Origin: Azorinus chamasolen
Lineage: Eukaryota > Mollusca > Bivalvia > Cardiida > Solecurtidae
Length of the DNA stretch: 64,000 nucleotides
Direction: 5' to 3'
Assembly: GCA_963576725.1 (NCBI GenBank)
Contig: OY755237.1
Coordinates: 64,581,423-64,645,422, forward strand
Shown: in pieces, positions 19,893-29,204 of the stretch
How the letters are laid out: each line of letters opens with the position of its first letter
Position numbering within the stretch: position 1 is the stretch's first letter
Notes under the pieces: model-generated
Told to the model about the DNA's origin: nothing
Databases searched by the model: none
The model's input: only the letters and a program-made list of their open reading frames with translations
Position numbers and translations under genes: made by a program

Positions 19893-20078
19893 TGACTAAC
19901 CCTTTTCTCCATGAATATTCATGTAACAAATAATGACATCATGAATATTGATTAGATTAATTTGTTAAAATATCATATGGACACAGGATATTTTAGCCTT
20001 GGCAGGAACTGTAGAATTAGATCTACATAATTTTGTAAGCAAACAGCAGACCCTGGTCAGATGACTCCTACAAAGGCT
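19893..20078 (-). mobile_element. TTAA-A element truncated in its hairpin
   Basis: It begins CTAACCCTTTTCTCCATG and runs to the first arm of the hairpin (AAACAGCAGACCCTGGTC). It stops at AGG, where an ACCGCAGTTT-ended element begins (TTAAACCGCAG, 20079). The second arm is missing. Confidence 0.6.
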
Positions 20079-20404
20079 TAAACCGCAGTTTTTGAAATCT
20101 CTGTGGCGTTGGCCAAACTGAGTTGGTTTTTCACTGTTTCCTTTTTCGTGAAGACTGGATTATTGCCGCCAAATTCATTTTGGCGGCAATAATCCAGTCT
20201 TCTCGAGAAGAAAATTTGATTGGGTGACTGTCTTTTCTGACAGCTTAAAACATTGACTCAGCACGTGGACAGCACTAGCAACCGTGACGTTGTGATGTAC
20301 ACAGTGACGTAAATTTGGAAACAATATCCCTTATTTGGATCTAGTGGGCGATTCAAATCGACATCAGCATGGTTTACCCAAGTGCAATAGAACATGTTTT
20401 ATGA
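20079..20404. repeat. Mosaic repeat with ACCGCAGTTT start
   Basis: It starts like the 9225 element and contains an ACTGGATTATTGCCGCC / GGCGGCAATAATCCAGT hairpin at about 20153-20205. It ends with CCCTTATTTGGATCTAGTGG and a GGGCGATTCAAATC. The latter block recurs near 20830 and 20960. Confidence 0.5.
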
Positions 20405-20620
20405 TTAACCTTTTACTCCACAAATTATATGTCGTTTGCAAATAGTGTATAGGAGCCGCCTAATCAGGGTCTGTTCTGTTTGCTTATTGAATAATATAAA
20501 TCTGATTCTGCAGTTTCTGCGTAAACATTCACGTGTTAATATGCCATTTTAAAGATTAAGCTCATTAATATTCATGACGTTATTATTTCTAAGGTGAGTA
20601 TTAATGGAGTAAATGGTTAA
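20405..20620 (+). mobile_element. TTAA-A element, hairpin reduced
   Basis: TTAA at 20405-20408 and 20617-20620 brackets 216 bp. The first hairpin arm is mostly lost (GCAAATAGTGTATAGGAGCC). The AT-rich half is intact and ends TTAATGGAGTAAATGG. Positions 20621-20984 hold another hairpin remnant and two copies of the TTATTTGGATnTAG block. Confidence 0.65.
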
Positions 20621-20984
20621 GCGAACACTAAGGAACATTATCCCTATACCTGGTAATATCGGCATTTTCGGTTAGTGCCTACAGGAGTTGTCTTATCAGG
20701 ATCAGCAGTGTTTGTTTATAGAATAATAAAGCTGATTGTATTTAAACCCCATTTTTTATTTTAAAAAAAATCCACAAATCTACTGACATAGTGATGTACA
20801 CAGTGACGTAGCTTTGTAAACAGTGTCCCTTATTTGGATGTAGTGGGCGGTTTAAATCATGCTAACAGAAATTTCCCCAAATTTCACCATGGTCAGACAT
20901 TTTGCGCCAAATAGCATAAGTAAAGACAGTGACATAGATTTGGAAACAATATGCCTTATTTGGATTTAGAGGGCGGTTTAAATC

Positions 20985-21082
20985 GGTTAGACTGCAACAG
21001 ACAAGTCTTCATGAAATAGACGGGCTTCGCTGTCGCTCCGCCCGGTCTATTTCCTGAAGACCCGTCTTAATGCAGTCTAACC
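20985..21082. mobile_element. 98-bp palindrome (GGTTAGACTGCA ends)
   Basis: GGTTAGACTGCA and TGCAGTCTAACC are the ends. Inside, AAGTCTTCATGAAATAGAC and GTCTATTTCCTGAAGAC pair, with a GGGCTTCGCTGTCGCTCC loop. It lies directly after a GGGCGGTTTAAATC block and may be that element's terminal hairpin. A lone TGCAGTCTAACC occurs at about 9577. Confidence 0.55.
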
Positions 21083-21362
21083 TATATATAGAAAGGTGTA
21101 TTTATGGAGAAAAGGGTTAATATTCATTACATATACTCATTGTTTCATACATGTACATGAATATTCCTTTGGTAAAGGGTTCACTAATGACATACCAGTG
21201 TGTATAAATATTAACATACAACTTTGAGATTGTTAGCTACCTATTTTAGTATTTATTGCACTTCAATTTTTGTATTTTTTTCCCAGTAAAACCTCTTTAT
21301 AGCAACCACTTTACAAACATTGGTTTCTTTAATATTTTATTCCAGAGATACATGTATGTCTT

Positions 21363-21733
21363 TTAACTCTTTACTCCATAAATACGCCTTTCTACTCCTT
21401 TGCAAACAGAGGCCCGGATCGGACAGCTACTCTTCTTATGCTTTAGTATAGATATGATTCTTCAGTTTCTGCTATTGCCAAAAATTCTTGTGTCTATGTA
21501 CTTTTAGACCCAGGTCAGTAGATACTTTTAACAGGTGACTGCTTAATGCAAGGTGAAAATCATGCAGGAAGCTCCCAGAGGAGCTTTCTTCATGAGTTTC
21601 ACCCTGCATTAAGCTGCCACCTGTCTCTAAGACTGATATTTTTGCTAAATTTAATATCCAGTTTAGAGGGACTTCACTGTATACATACATGTATCTTTAT
21701 TTTGTGCATGAATATTCATGAAATAAAGGTTAA
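21363..21733 (+). mobile_element. TTAA-A element carrying a nested TA-A element
   Basis: TTAA at 21363-21366 and 21730-21733 brackets the outer element. Its hairpin is eroded (AAACAGAGGCCCGGATC...). A TA-A copy (about 21498-21679) splits the AT-rich half, which resumes TATCTTTATTTTGTGCATG. Confidence 0.65.
21498..21679. mobile_element. TA-A element nested in TTAA-A
   Basis: The hairpin AGGTGACTGCTTAATGCA...GCATTAAGCTGCCACC has an AGAGGAGCTTTCTTCATGAG apex region. The right end is GAGGGACTTCACTG followed by TA. The left end is decayed, so its first base is approximate. Confidence 0.6.
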
Positions 21734-21884
21734 ACTAGGACACTGCTGAATATAAGATAATTGTTATACAAAAACTCTTGCATAACTATCATCCTGCATG
21801 AAGTTATCACCTGCCATAACCCTATACTTGATAGTTACACCCAGAGGTTCAGATAATATGCGTAAATTAAAACATTTTTAAGAA

Positions 21885-21997
21885 TAACTCCTTTATTTCT
21901 CCACCAAACCCTGTACTGTGACCATTCTTTAGAATTGTCTCGTTGAGACGATTCTAAAGAGTGATCATAGTATAAGGTATGGTGAAGAAATGAAGAT
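21885..21997. mobile_element. HP-1 hairpin element
   Basis: TTATTTCTCCACCAAACCC leads to GACCATTCTTTAGAATTGTC, a GTTG loop and the complementary arm down to GGTGAAGAAATGAAG. The family has symmetric TTTCTCCACC / GGTGGAGAAA ends. No clear target duplication was seen. Confidence 0.65.
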
Positions 21998-22070
21998 TTT
22001 AGTATTTTGATACCCACCTTTATCTGTAGCTCTTACACCTATTGAGGCCTTTGTAGACAGACTAGACTAA

Positions 22071-22257
22071 GATCAGGGTCCATGCTTATAAAGCTTTTTA
22101 GTTGAGTCTGAGTTTGTTCTCAATCTTTTGATTGGTCAGATTTGAGTTCTCAAGCTTTTGATTGGTCAGATTTGAGCCAAAGGCTCAAATCTGACCAATC
22201 AAAAACTTGAGAACGAACTCAGACTCATCTAAAAGTTTTATAAGCATGGACCCTGAT
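22071..22257. mobile_element. 187-bp palindromic element
   Basis: ATCAGGGTCCATGCTTATAA and its complement TTATAAGCATGGACCCTGAT are the outer arms. A GATTGGTCAGATTTGAG block occurs twice in the left arm and once inverted in the right. The apex is GAGCCAAAGGCTC. Confidence 0.65.
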
Positions 22258-22300
22258 GTATTCCCTTGTTTCATATAACTATATTATGGGAATATTAGTT

Positions 22301-22560
22301 ATCCCATTACTCACTAAATATGCTTTTCTGCGCCTCTGCAACCGGAGTATGCCTAGATCAAATGAATTCTGTAGGAGCCGTCTGATTAGGGTCTGCTCTG
22401 TTTGTTTTTGATATAATGTAAATCTGATCCTCCAGTTTCTGTCAAAATAAAAATTGTTTTGTTCAGCGTACAATTATAAAAAAAAGTGTAATCGATATTT
22501 ATGATGTCATTATTTTTTTTACATGAATATTCATGGTGTAGAGTCATTTAATATTCATAA
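22301..22560 (+). mobile_element. Decayed TTAA-A element upstream of the ankyrin/SOCS exon
   Basis: ATCCCATTACTCACTAAATA replaces the usual start. The hairpin at 22338-22405 has a mutated first arm, and the AT-rich half ends TCATGGTGTAGAGTCATTTAA. It lies within 100 bp of the 3' splice site of the gene. Confidence 0.5.
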
Positions 22561-22630
22561 TGGATGGAGTTTACCATGAATATTCATACCCAGAACTTTA
22601 TGAGTGGTTGTAGAGAGGTTATAATGTATT

Positions 22631-22646
22631 TATTTGTCTTTTTCAG
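22631..22646 (+). promoter_or_regulatory. 3' splice site before the ankyrin/SOCS coding exon
   Basis: TATTTGTCTTTTTCAG is a pyrimidine-rich acceptor ending at 22646. It is followed by 54 bp of 5' leader and the ATG at 22701. The nearest in-frame stop upstream of that ATG is TAA at 22695-22697 (ATTATTAAAGATGG), which supports the start. The upstream donor exon was not identified. Confidence 0.6.
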
Positions 22647-22700
22647 ACATGTGTGCTTAAAAGTGATACCTGTGACAGCATCAGACTTTGATTATTAAAG

Positions 22701-24884
22701 ATGGCATCCTACTTTCGCAAGTCCTACAACAACCTTCTGTACTGTTATGACTACTTCCTAAGTACCTGGCCAGTGAGCTGGATTCATGGATTCTGGTCTG
22801 TCCAGGCAACCAGGTATTCCACCTCCAATGTCATACTTTGTATTGAACATTTGAATCAGCATTATCGAGGGGAGCTGAAAGTCACAACAGCTGACATTTA
22901 CAATGAGATCAGTAACTTGAATTACAGAGAAGACATATTGAGTGTTACTGATGAACTGTATGGGTTGAATCTGTTACAACATGGAGTGGTTTTAAAATAT
23001 GAAGGAGTTGTGGACTGTGTGTTGGAACGAGTGAATTATTCACGAAGGGTTGGATGCAACTCTCCTACCCACCTAGCTGCATCACTAGGACATGACATGA
23101 TTTTAAAGAGTTTGCTTGAGAAGAGGCCATACGATTTGTACAAACTGGCCGGAATTTGTTACCCTTCTCCTCATGAGCCTGTGTCACATACAAAGAGGTT
23201 GGGTATTATATTTCAAGATCAGTATCCATGTGAACAGCAGCTACTGCCTATTGAGTGGGCCATTGCCGGTGACCACTTGGAGTGTGTCAAAGTGATTGTT
23301 ACCATCATGACTGACTCAGTTAAGTTAAAATCAGCGCTCCCGCGGTTCCTGCATTTTGCAGCCTGTAGAGGAGCTGAAAAGTGCCTGGAGTATTTCATTG
23401 AATTGTGTCCAGAAGGAATTGACAGTGTGAATGCCAGTGGGGATGTTCCTCTTTTGGAAGCTGTTGTCTGGGGGAGAAAAAGTGCAAAGTTGCTTATAGA
23501 TAATGGGGCTGACGTCACTAAGGTAGCTGCAAATGGTGATACTGCTCTCCATCGCCTTTACCGCAATGACATTGATGGAATATTTTGTATATATGATACA
23601 ACACAATATCTTCTTACTACTGGGATCGAGGAGCTCATAAATTCCATCAATCTTAAAGGTGAAACTGCCCTCCATCTTCTAGTCACACATATTTCATTCA
23701 TTGGAGGAAACTATTACCATTCAGAGCAGCAGGTTGTGCCTCGATGGGAGCTCCAGCCTGACTACCAGGAACAGGTTATTCAGACAATACAGCTGCTACT
23801 GAGTTTCAATGCTGACCCGCTCATCTATGATTCATTACAACTGCAGCCCCTCAACAAGCTGCTCCATGTCACAATGAAGGCCAGTCACCCCTCAGACACA
23901 TGTGAATGTGTTCAGGGTAGCATCAACTCCAAGTACATCTACAGAAATGACTTTGGCAGTCTTCATCGTGCAGTGGAGGTGCTGATCAAAAATGGTGCAG
24001 AAGTGAATACCCAGTGTGCAATTGGACATTCACCTGTGATCCTGCTGGTTCAAGCATTGAACAGAACAGAGATTCTTGATCTTGTACACCAAGCAGAAGA
24101 TGTTCTGAAATCTTTGGAAATCCTTTTAAAAAATGGTGCAAAAAGCAACTTTCTCTCTGAAGATCACTGTACATGTGCTACATTACTTGCCATGCTTGCA
24201 AAAAGAACCTTTCGGAGAAATCGTCCTGTGGACAATATTGATCATGACAGTAATCTGAAGCTGCAGTATGGAGGCCTAATTGATAAAATTCTAGTTCTTT
24301 TCCTCAAGTATGGGCTCAACCCCAACTTTACCACAAACAGGAAAGGCAAGCAGTTGACTGGTGGAAGTGGCAATGCCTTGATTGACTTTGTAAGGGTGAC
24401 AGAGCTGGCCTCAAATAGTGATGACTTCCACTTGATCTTCACTTGGCTGCGTACTTTAATGCGTTGGGGAGCTGACCCAGATATTGAGGCCTATCCATCT
24501 GACCCCATCATATGCCATTCACAAAGTTCTATCTTTCTTAAGAAACAGGGAACCCAAGCCCTGAACCATTACATACATGAAGTGAAAGAATTGTTTGAGA
24601 GTGGACAGGCCGAGGATTTGTTACTGTTGTTCTACAAGACTATGGACCACAAGGTCCTGTTTGAGTGTCTGACTACTGCTTGTTTCATGGCGAGGTTCCA
24701 TCCCCTGGGTGCCACAGGACAACAGTTCCTAGCAGTTCTGAATGGTATGCTGGAGCAGCCAAGGAGTTTGAAGCAAATTGCAAGAGTGGCGATATACAAA
24801 GCAGTAAACAGGCAACTAGCAACATCAGTGGAGAAGCTGCCTCTCCCACCCAGACTGAAGCAATATCTGGAAGACATTGAATAG
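22701..24884 (+). CDS. Ankyrin-repeat and SOCS-box protein (ASB-like)
   Basis: This encodes 727 residues, uninterrupted in one exon. Residues 1-110 form a region I do not recognise. Ankyrin-type repeats follow: CNSPTHLAASLGH at about 119, LLPIEWAIAGDHLECV at about 181, FLHFAACRGAEKCLEYF at about 216, a unit ending SAKLLIDNGADV at about 261-272, GDTALHRL at about 279, GETALHLLV at about 320, and further diverged units such as VLIKNGAEVN and LLKNGAKSNF. The C-terminus (689-727) is a SOCS box: SLKQIARVAI fits the elongin-C-binding BC box and LPLPPRLKQYL (713-723) fits the cullin-5 box. In known ASB proteins this arrangement makes the protein the substrate adaptor of an elongin B/C-cullin-5 ubiquitin ligase in the cytosol. 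The substrate cannot be inferred. It is longer than the ASB proteins I recall. Codon use and lack of stops contrast sharply with the surrounding repeats. Confidence 0.93.
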   Translation: MASYFRKSYNNLLYCYDYFLSTWPVSWIHGFWSVQATRYSTSNVILCIEHLNQHYRGELKVTTADIYNEISNLNYREDILSVTDELYGLNLLQHGVVLKYEGVVDCVLERVNYSRRVGCNSPTHLAASLGHDMILKSLLEKRPYDLYKLAGICYPSPHEPVSHTKRLGIIFQDQYPCEQQLLPIEWAIAGDHLECVKVIVTIMTDSVKLKSALPRFLHFAACRGAEKCLEYFIELCPEGIDSVNASGDVPLLEAVVWGRKSAKLLIDNGADVTKVAANGDTALHRLYRNDIDGIFCIYDTTQYLLTTGIEELINSINLKGETALHLLVTHISFIGGNYYHSEQQVVPRWELQPDYQEQVIQTIQLLLSFNADPLIYDSLQLQPLNKLLHVTMKASHPSDTCECVQGSINSKYIYRNDFGSLHRAVEVLIKNGAEVNTQCAIGHSPVILLVQALNRTEILDLVHQAEDVLKSLEILLKNGAKSNFLSEDHCTCATLLAMLAKRTFRRNRPVDNIDHDSNLKLQYGGLIDKILVLFLKYGLNPNFTTNRKGKQLTGGSGNALIDFVRVTELASNSDDFHLIFTWLRTLMRWGADPDIEAYPSDPIICHSQSSIFLKKQGTQALNHYIHEVKELFESGQAEDLLLLFYKTMDHKVLFECLTTACFMARFHPLGATGQQFLAVLNGMLEQPRSLKQIARVAIYKAVNRQLATSVEKLPLPPRLKQYLEDIE

Positions 24885-25280
24885 ACATGTCACATGGTAT
24901 ACCGGTATGTTTTGAAAATCATGTATCAGATGTTTTAGATATACTGGTACTTTAAGAATACATTGTAAGTTGATATTTTTACGCAAACTTTGTTAAGTGA
25001 CCCACCGAATTTCATTTACTGGGTAAATTTTGTTAATGATGTATGTATATAGGATGGGGTGTTCAAAGTCTGCATATGGATGGATGCGGAGGAGAGTTGA
25101 CAGGATTATCTTGCTTTAACACTATTCAGCAATTCTTAACTCAATGGGCACACATTGCTATGTTGAGCAATTGGGATGGCCCTGTGTCCGTACCTAACAC
25201 TGAAGGTAATGACAAGAAAAGCATTATGCTATCAGGTGGTTATACAAACATAGCCTGGAATGTAACAGCTATTCTGCTGG
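24885..25280 (+). other. Likely 3' UTR and adjacent unique sequence
   Basis: This stretch follows the stop of the ankyrin/SOCS gene and has no hairpin element. No AATAAA is visible here. An opposite or same-strand 100-codon frame at 25043-25345 runs into a transposon and is not supported. Confidence 0.45.
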
Positions 25281-25500
25281 TTAACCCTTTCCTTCATACA
25301 AACACTTTAAACACATTTGCATACAGAGCAGAGTCGCAGACCTAGATCTCTATTTGCTCATGGAATTAGATAAATCTGTTTATTTACTTTCTAAAATGGG
25401 TACCATGCTCCACTCTCTATATGTCATTATATCTATTTTGTCCATGAATATTGAGTAGGTATTGAATTTTGGAATAAACATGAAACATGGAAAGGGTTAA
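25281..25500 (+). mobile_element. TTAA-A-related element with altered second half
   Basis: TTAA at 25281-25284 and 25497-25500 bounds it. The hairpin is half-lost (CATACAGAGCAGAGTCGCAG). The second half, with TTGTCCATGAATATTgAGTAGG and GGAATAAACATG, matches the variants at 34970 and 59235. Confidence 0.65.
25473..25478 (+). terminator. First AATAAA downstream of the ankyrin/SOCS gene
   Basis: This is the first canonical polyadenylation hexamer I can see after the stop codon, 589 bp downstream, and it lies inside the transposon at 25281-25500. Its use as the gene's poly(A) signal is inference. Confidence 0.35.
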
Positions 25501-25508
25501 TTTATGGA

Positions 25509-25572
25509 TTTCAAGGTCATATCATTATAGTCAGTCTGCATTTCAAGGTCATATCATTATAGTTAGTCTGCA
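25509..25572. repeat. Two-copy 32-bp tandem repeat
   Basis: TTTCAAGGTCATATCATTAT starts at 25509 and again at 25541. The copies differ by one base (TAGTCAGTC / TAGTTAGTC). Confidence 0.75.
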
Positions 25573-25695
25573 TTTCAACAGAGTCCAGTTGGATAACACC
25601 CTGATCATGGTTCTGAAATAATGGAGAAAATCCAGTCAAGCAATTTGTAGCAGACGGAAATTTTTGCAGATAACAATTGCTTGGCAAGCAAAAGT

Positions 25696-25950
25696 TTAAC
25701 CCTTTACTCCATAAATACACCTTTCTACACCTTTGCAAACAGAGTAGACCCAGATCAGATGGCTCCTATAGGAGCCATCTGATCAGGGTCTGCTCTGTTT
25801 GCTGATTATATATTAAAGATATGATTCTATAGTTTCTGCCATGGCCAAAATTATTTACAATGTAGTTCATTTGCTATTATAACAATTAATCTAATTAATA
25901 TTCATGATGTGATTATTTCTTACATGAATATTCATGGAGTAAAAGGTTAA
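25696..25950 (+). mobile_element. Complete, well-preserved TTAA-A element
   Basis: TTAA at 25696-25699 and 25947-25950 encloses 255 bp. The hairpin (about 25734-25802) is nearly perfect, with a CTCCTATAGGAG apex at 25763-25774. The second half ends CATGAATATTCATGGAGTAA. It is useful as the family reference. Confidence 0.88.
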
Positions 25951-26208
25951 CACTATTGATTGAATTGTTCTGGATGACAGTGTCTGTAGTAGAGCTCAGC
26001 CCATTTATTCTTAGTGTGGTGTGCTTGAAAAAAAATAGGATATCCATTAGCAATTTACTGTGTTGATCCATATCAGAAAGCTCTTAACAGAATCCTCTGG
26101 TCTGGATCTACACTTTTTGAAGTTGCTAGTAACCTGTTTGCTGCATTCAGAAGATAAAACAGCACAGAAGGATAATGGCTGTGTTTACCAAAGGAGATAA
26201 CCTTGAAT

Positions 26209-26421
26209 TTAACCCTTTCCTGTTCAATATTCATATAAGAAATAATGACATCATGAATATTGTTATCTGTTTGTTTTTATAATGTAAACTTTTCAAAGGA
26301 ATGTTTTGTTTTGACAAAAAAACCTTTAACAATCCATTCTTTTTCATGTTAAAAGCAAACAGAGCTTGGTTTACTCTGTTTGCAAGTGCATGAAAAAGTG
26401 TTTATATGAGGAAAGGGTTAA
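26209..26421 (-). mobile_element. TTAA-A element with shortened hairpin
   Basis: TTAA at 26209-26212 and 26418-26421 bounds 213 bp. The hairpin is cut to AGCAAACAGAGC...CTCTGTTTGC with most of the inner arms deleted, consistent with replication slippage in a palindrome. Confidence 0.75.
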
Positions 26422-26522
26422 TTGTACACCCTAGCACAAATTTGTGATATCGTATGCAAACAGTGAACGAGTTAGATAGTGGCTGATAATGATTGCACCC
26501 TGCCATGAATAATTTACAAATA

Positions 26523-26567
26523 CAGTAGAATCTGTCTTAAGCAGCCATTCATTTATTGAACATAGGA
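26523..26567. mobile_element. TA-A terminus abutting a Ty3/gypsy fragment
   Basis: CAGTAGAATCTGTCTTAAGC and TTATTGAACATAGGA are one end of the TA-A variant whose opposite end is seen at 62440-62483. The rest of that element is missing where retroelement sequence starts. Confidence 0.55.
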
Positions 26568-27246
26568 GGTGAGCTGCAGAGTCTCTTGAGCTTGTTGAAG
26601 CTCATCTCTTGACTTGGACTCCATTCAAACTCAATGTCAGATTTCAGCAACATTCTCAATGGGGCGTCCACTTTACTCAAGTTCAGAAGAAATTTCGCCT
26701 GGTACTGACGATCCCTAGGAATCCAGAAATTTCTTCTTTGTCAGTTTGGGCCGGCATGTTCGTGATTGCGTCGATTTTCTTCAGGTCCGGCTTGAGCCCA
26801 TTCTCTGTCACCACCTGTCCCTTGTACGGTGCGCTTGCTTGCTGTGTCAGACACTTGTTTAAGTTCAGTTTTAAGTTATTGTTTGTGGCTTGCGACACCA
26901 ACTCTTTCAGTATGCAGTCGTGTTCTTCAACGTTCTTGCATGCGATCAGAATGTCATCAATGATTGCGAACATGCCATCTATGCCAGCGATCATGTTGTC
27001 CATTATACACTGATAGAATTCCGGAGCTGATTTAAAATCAAACCGAAGACGAAGCCAGCGAAACCGACCTATTGGTAATTTAAATGTAGTTAAGAATGAA
27101 GACCTGGTATCAAGTTTGATCTGGAGGAACTCTGACTAGGCGTCCAAAACCGAGAATACTTTAGCATCTGGTATGCTCTGTGCTACTTCCTCGATTGTTT
27201 TCATCTAACTTGTGAAAATTTGAGCAGTTACTGGCATTGACTTCTA
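26568..27246 (-). pseudogene. Ty3/gypsy reverse transcriptase fragment
   Basis: On the minus strand the frame shows IPDAKVFSVLDA, GRFRWLRL, a catalytic IIDDILIA box (YxDD position changed to IIDD), LKLNLNKC and ENGLKPDLKKIDAI. This is the order of the palm and thumb of Ty3/gypsy-type polymerases. Stops interrupt it before the main 106-codon frame (27003-26683). A frameshift follows, where KVDAPLRMLL-like residues resume in another frame. RNase H and integrase are absent. It is a dead remnant of the element whose gag, protease and LTR lie at 28153-29359. Confidence 0.8.
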
Positions 27247-27512
27247 AAATGAGGATGACACAAAAGCTAAAAATCAAAGCTTTCAAACAGTTTCCAAAGA
27301 CTGTCACATGACTAAATTGTATCATATTTTACCAGTTCTATTATTTATTACTAGCAAAATGAAAATGTATTGTCTCATTTTCTACAATTCTATCAATTAT
27401 TACAAACAAAATGTTGTGCTATTGAAATCACATGTAGTGAGCCTTTTCACATTTACTGTAAGGTTTGATTTACATGTAACTAGAACAAATAGTTTTCTAT
27501 TTCTCTACTCAC

Positions 27513-28017
27513 CAAGTGCAGCGTTGGTATTCATGGAAAATCCTTTGGGTCCTTTGTGGGATTCTTCATGGCGATGCCTCTTATTAGTGTCAATTTTATT
27601 TTCACATCCACATGTAGCACAGACTACTGTCAATACGGACCCAAATCCGTATCTGTTTTCTCTTTTCGTGTTTATGATATTCAGTTCGTTATTACACTGC
27701 ATGCAATGATGAAGTTGATTCATGATGTGATCCAGCTCCACTATCCGCCGTCCAGATATCACAGAATGTGCATCACCTACCTCCTCTTCAGCCCCAACAT
27801 TTATCGGCCCGTTAAAAGCTACATCGAACTGAAAAACTGCATCCGAGAAAGATCTTTCTTCCTGCGTATCTTTTTCTGTATCTGTTTGAGTCTGTTTTAT
27901 TACAGATATGCATGATTCTGGAAGTTCGTGCCGTGTCTTGAGTCGGGCCGATGAGTTAAAACCACGATTAAAAGCTCTCTGACTGATAAAACAACCTTTT
28001 TTACGATTTCGTATCAT
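27513..28017 (-). CDS. Exon encoding a Mutator-like transposase domain N-terminus
   Basis: An ATG at 28017 opens 168 codons ending at a consensus donor (CTTG|GTGAGTAG, GT at 27512-27511). Residues 89-169 carry GRRIVELDHI, a CMQC pair (105-108), RYGFGS, a CATC pair (133-136), KRHRH and MNTNAALG. This is the layout of the Mutator-like transposase domain found in many invertebrate proteins, probably a zinc-binding DNA-contact region. Residues 1-88 are low-similarity linker. The next exon was not found. The exon sits between the protease and polymerase pieces of a Ty3/gypsy element, which it seems to have displaced. It could be a transposon remnant or part of a spliced host gene. Confidence 0.65.
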
Positions 28018-28152
28018 TTTTGTGTACCGTTTACCCGTCGCGAAATACCGTTATGTATGCAGTATACGATAAACACATGCGTCATAATCACTCTCGCAAA
28101 CGGTGTTTCATAAATTTTACTAGCCATGATAACATACTGTCGCATACGTCTT

Positions 28153-28370
28153 TAAGTGTTCGAGAGGACATTTTCAGAGCAGTTTTGTACTGCAGAGTGT
28201 TCATCTCACTCCTAGTGAGGATACTGCACCTTGCGCCAGTGTCTATTCTATACAATACATTAACATGATCATCTCTTCCTTCAATTTCTAAGCAAACTTT
28301 CCATCTATCTTTACCGAATGAGTTCACACTCTTTTCGTAGGTGGTGTATATGTGTAGCGGATCTTTTGAT
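28153..28370 (-). pseudogene. Ty3/gypsy aspartic protease fragment
   Basis: The minus-strand frame has VLYRIDTGARCSIL, where DTGA is the active-site signature of retroelement proteases. It breaks off soon after SSRTLK, where the sequence stops resembling a retroelement and the Mutator-exon segment begins. It continues the frame of the zinc-knuckle region. Confidence 0.7.
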
Positions 28371-28432
28371 TCTACTGAATCGGTCCCAGCTGCGTCCTGT
28401 ACACTTTTTAAATTCTTACTGAGCCTTCTCCT

Positions 28433-29150
28433 ACATACTTTGATCCAGTGGTCGGGTTTCTTGCAGTAGTTACATAGTGAACCTTTTGCGGAACAGCTGC
28501 CTTTCGCATGAGACGTACCACAGTTTCTACAGTCAATCTTGGCTTGTGATTGTGGTTTATTCTTAGGTGGCTGCCTGCTAGGATTTTAGGTTTGTTTTGG
28601 GTGTGGTTTATTCATTTGTCTCTGTTTGTTGTGTGACTTAACACTTAAAACCCTCTTCCCTTCTCATTAGTTTCAACTGGGACTGTGCAAGTTCATACTG
28701 TTGACCTATTTCTATAGCTGTATTTAGGGTGATGTCAGTTCCCACATTCAAGAGTCTCTCCTGTACTTTCGACTGTCTGACGCCATTTATATGAGAATGT
28801 CATCAGAGACAGGATATTCGCTTTCCATAACAAGCAGTTTCAGGTCTTTGACAAATGTGTTGAAGTTTTCGCCCTCTTTCTGTTTTCTCTGTTGTGCTCG
28901 GAAACGTGCTACACATTTATTTTTCTTTGCGGTAATGTAGGTTTCAAACTTTTTGAGGACCTTATCTGGATCGTCTTTCTCTCCTTCTTCCCATGTAAAA
29001 GTTTTGTAGACTTCCATACCTTCCTGTCCTTCCCACATTCCCAGCCAGCCAGCGAGTGTTTTCTTTTCCGCGCCTGCCAATGGGCCCTGACATGTGGACC
29101 TTACATGTTGTTTAAACCACTCAAACTCGGAATATAGATCGCCTGCAATC
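28433..29150 (-). pseudogene. Ty3/gypsy gag remnant with two zinc knuckles
   Basis: Two CCHC knuckles are read at 28532-28433: CRNCGTSHAKGSC (Cx2Cx3Hx4C) and CNYCKKPDHWIKVC (Cx2Cx4Hx4C). Upstream, a 97-codon frame (29080-28787) has the capsid-like DDPDKVLKKFETYI and RFRAQQRKQKEGENFNTFV. A frameshift after DDILI and stops before the knuckles show it is inactive. Gag would have packaged the element RNA. Confidence 0.75.
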
Positions 29151-29186
29151 CCATTCTAGGTGTTGCAGATTGAACAAATGGTTTGT

Positions 29187-29204
29187 CACCATATTCTGAC
29201 ACCA
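29187..29204 (-). other. Primer-binding site next to the LTR
   Basis: On the minus strand TGGTGTCAGAATATGG follows the LTR end directly. TGGTGTCAG is complementary to the CTGACACCA 3' end of animal leucine tRNAs, a usual primer for this class. Confidence 0.55.

Noticed and set aside
25043..25345. 100-codon plus-strand frame after the ankyrin/SOCS gene
   Set aside because: Its C-terminal part is inside a TTAA element and nothing in it is recognisable. It is treated as UTR and repeat.
26609..27013. 134-codon plus-strand frame
   Set aside because: It is antisense to the Ty3/gypsy polymerase, whose motifs are read on the minus strand.
27556..27915. 119-codon plus-strand frame
   Set aside because: It is antisense to the Mutator-like exon, which has recognisable motifs and a donor site.
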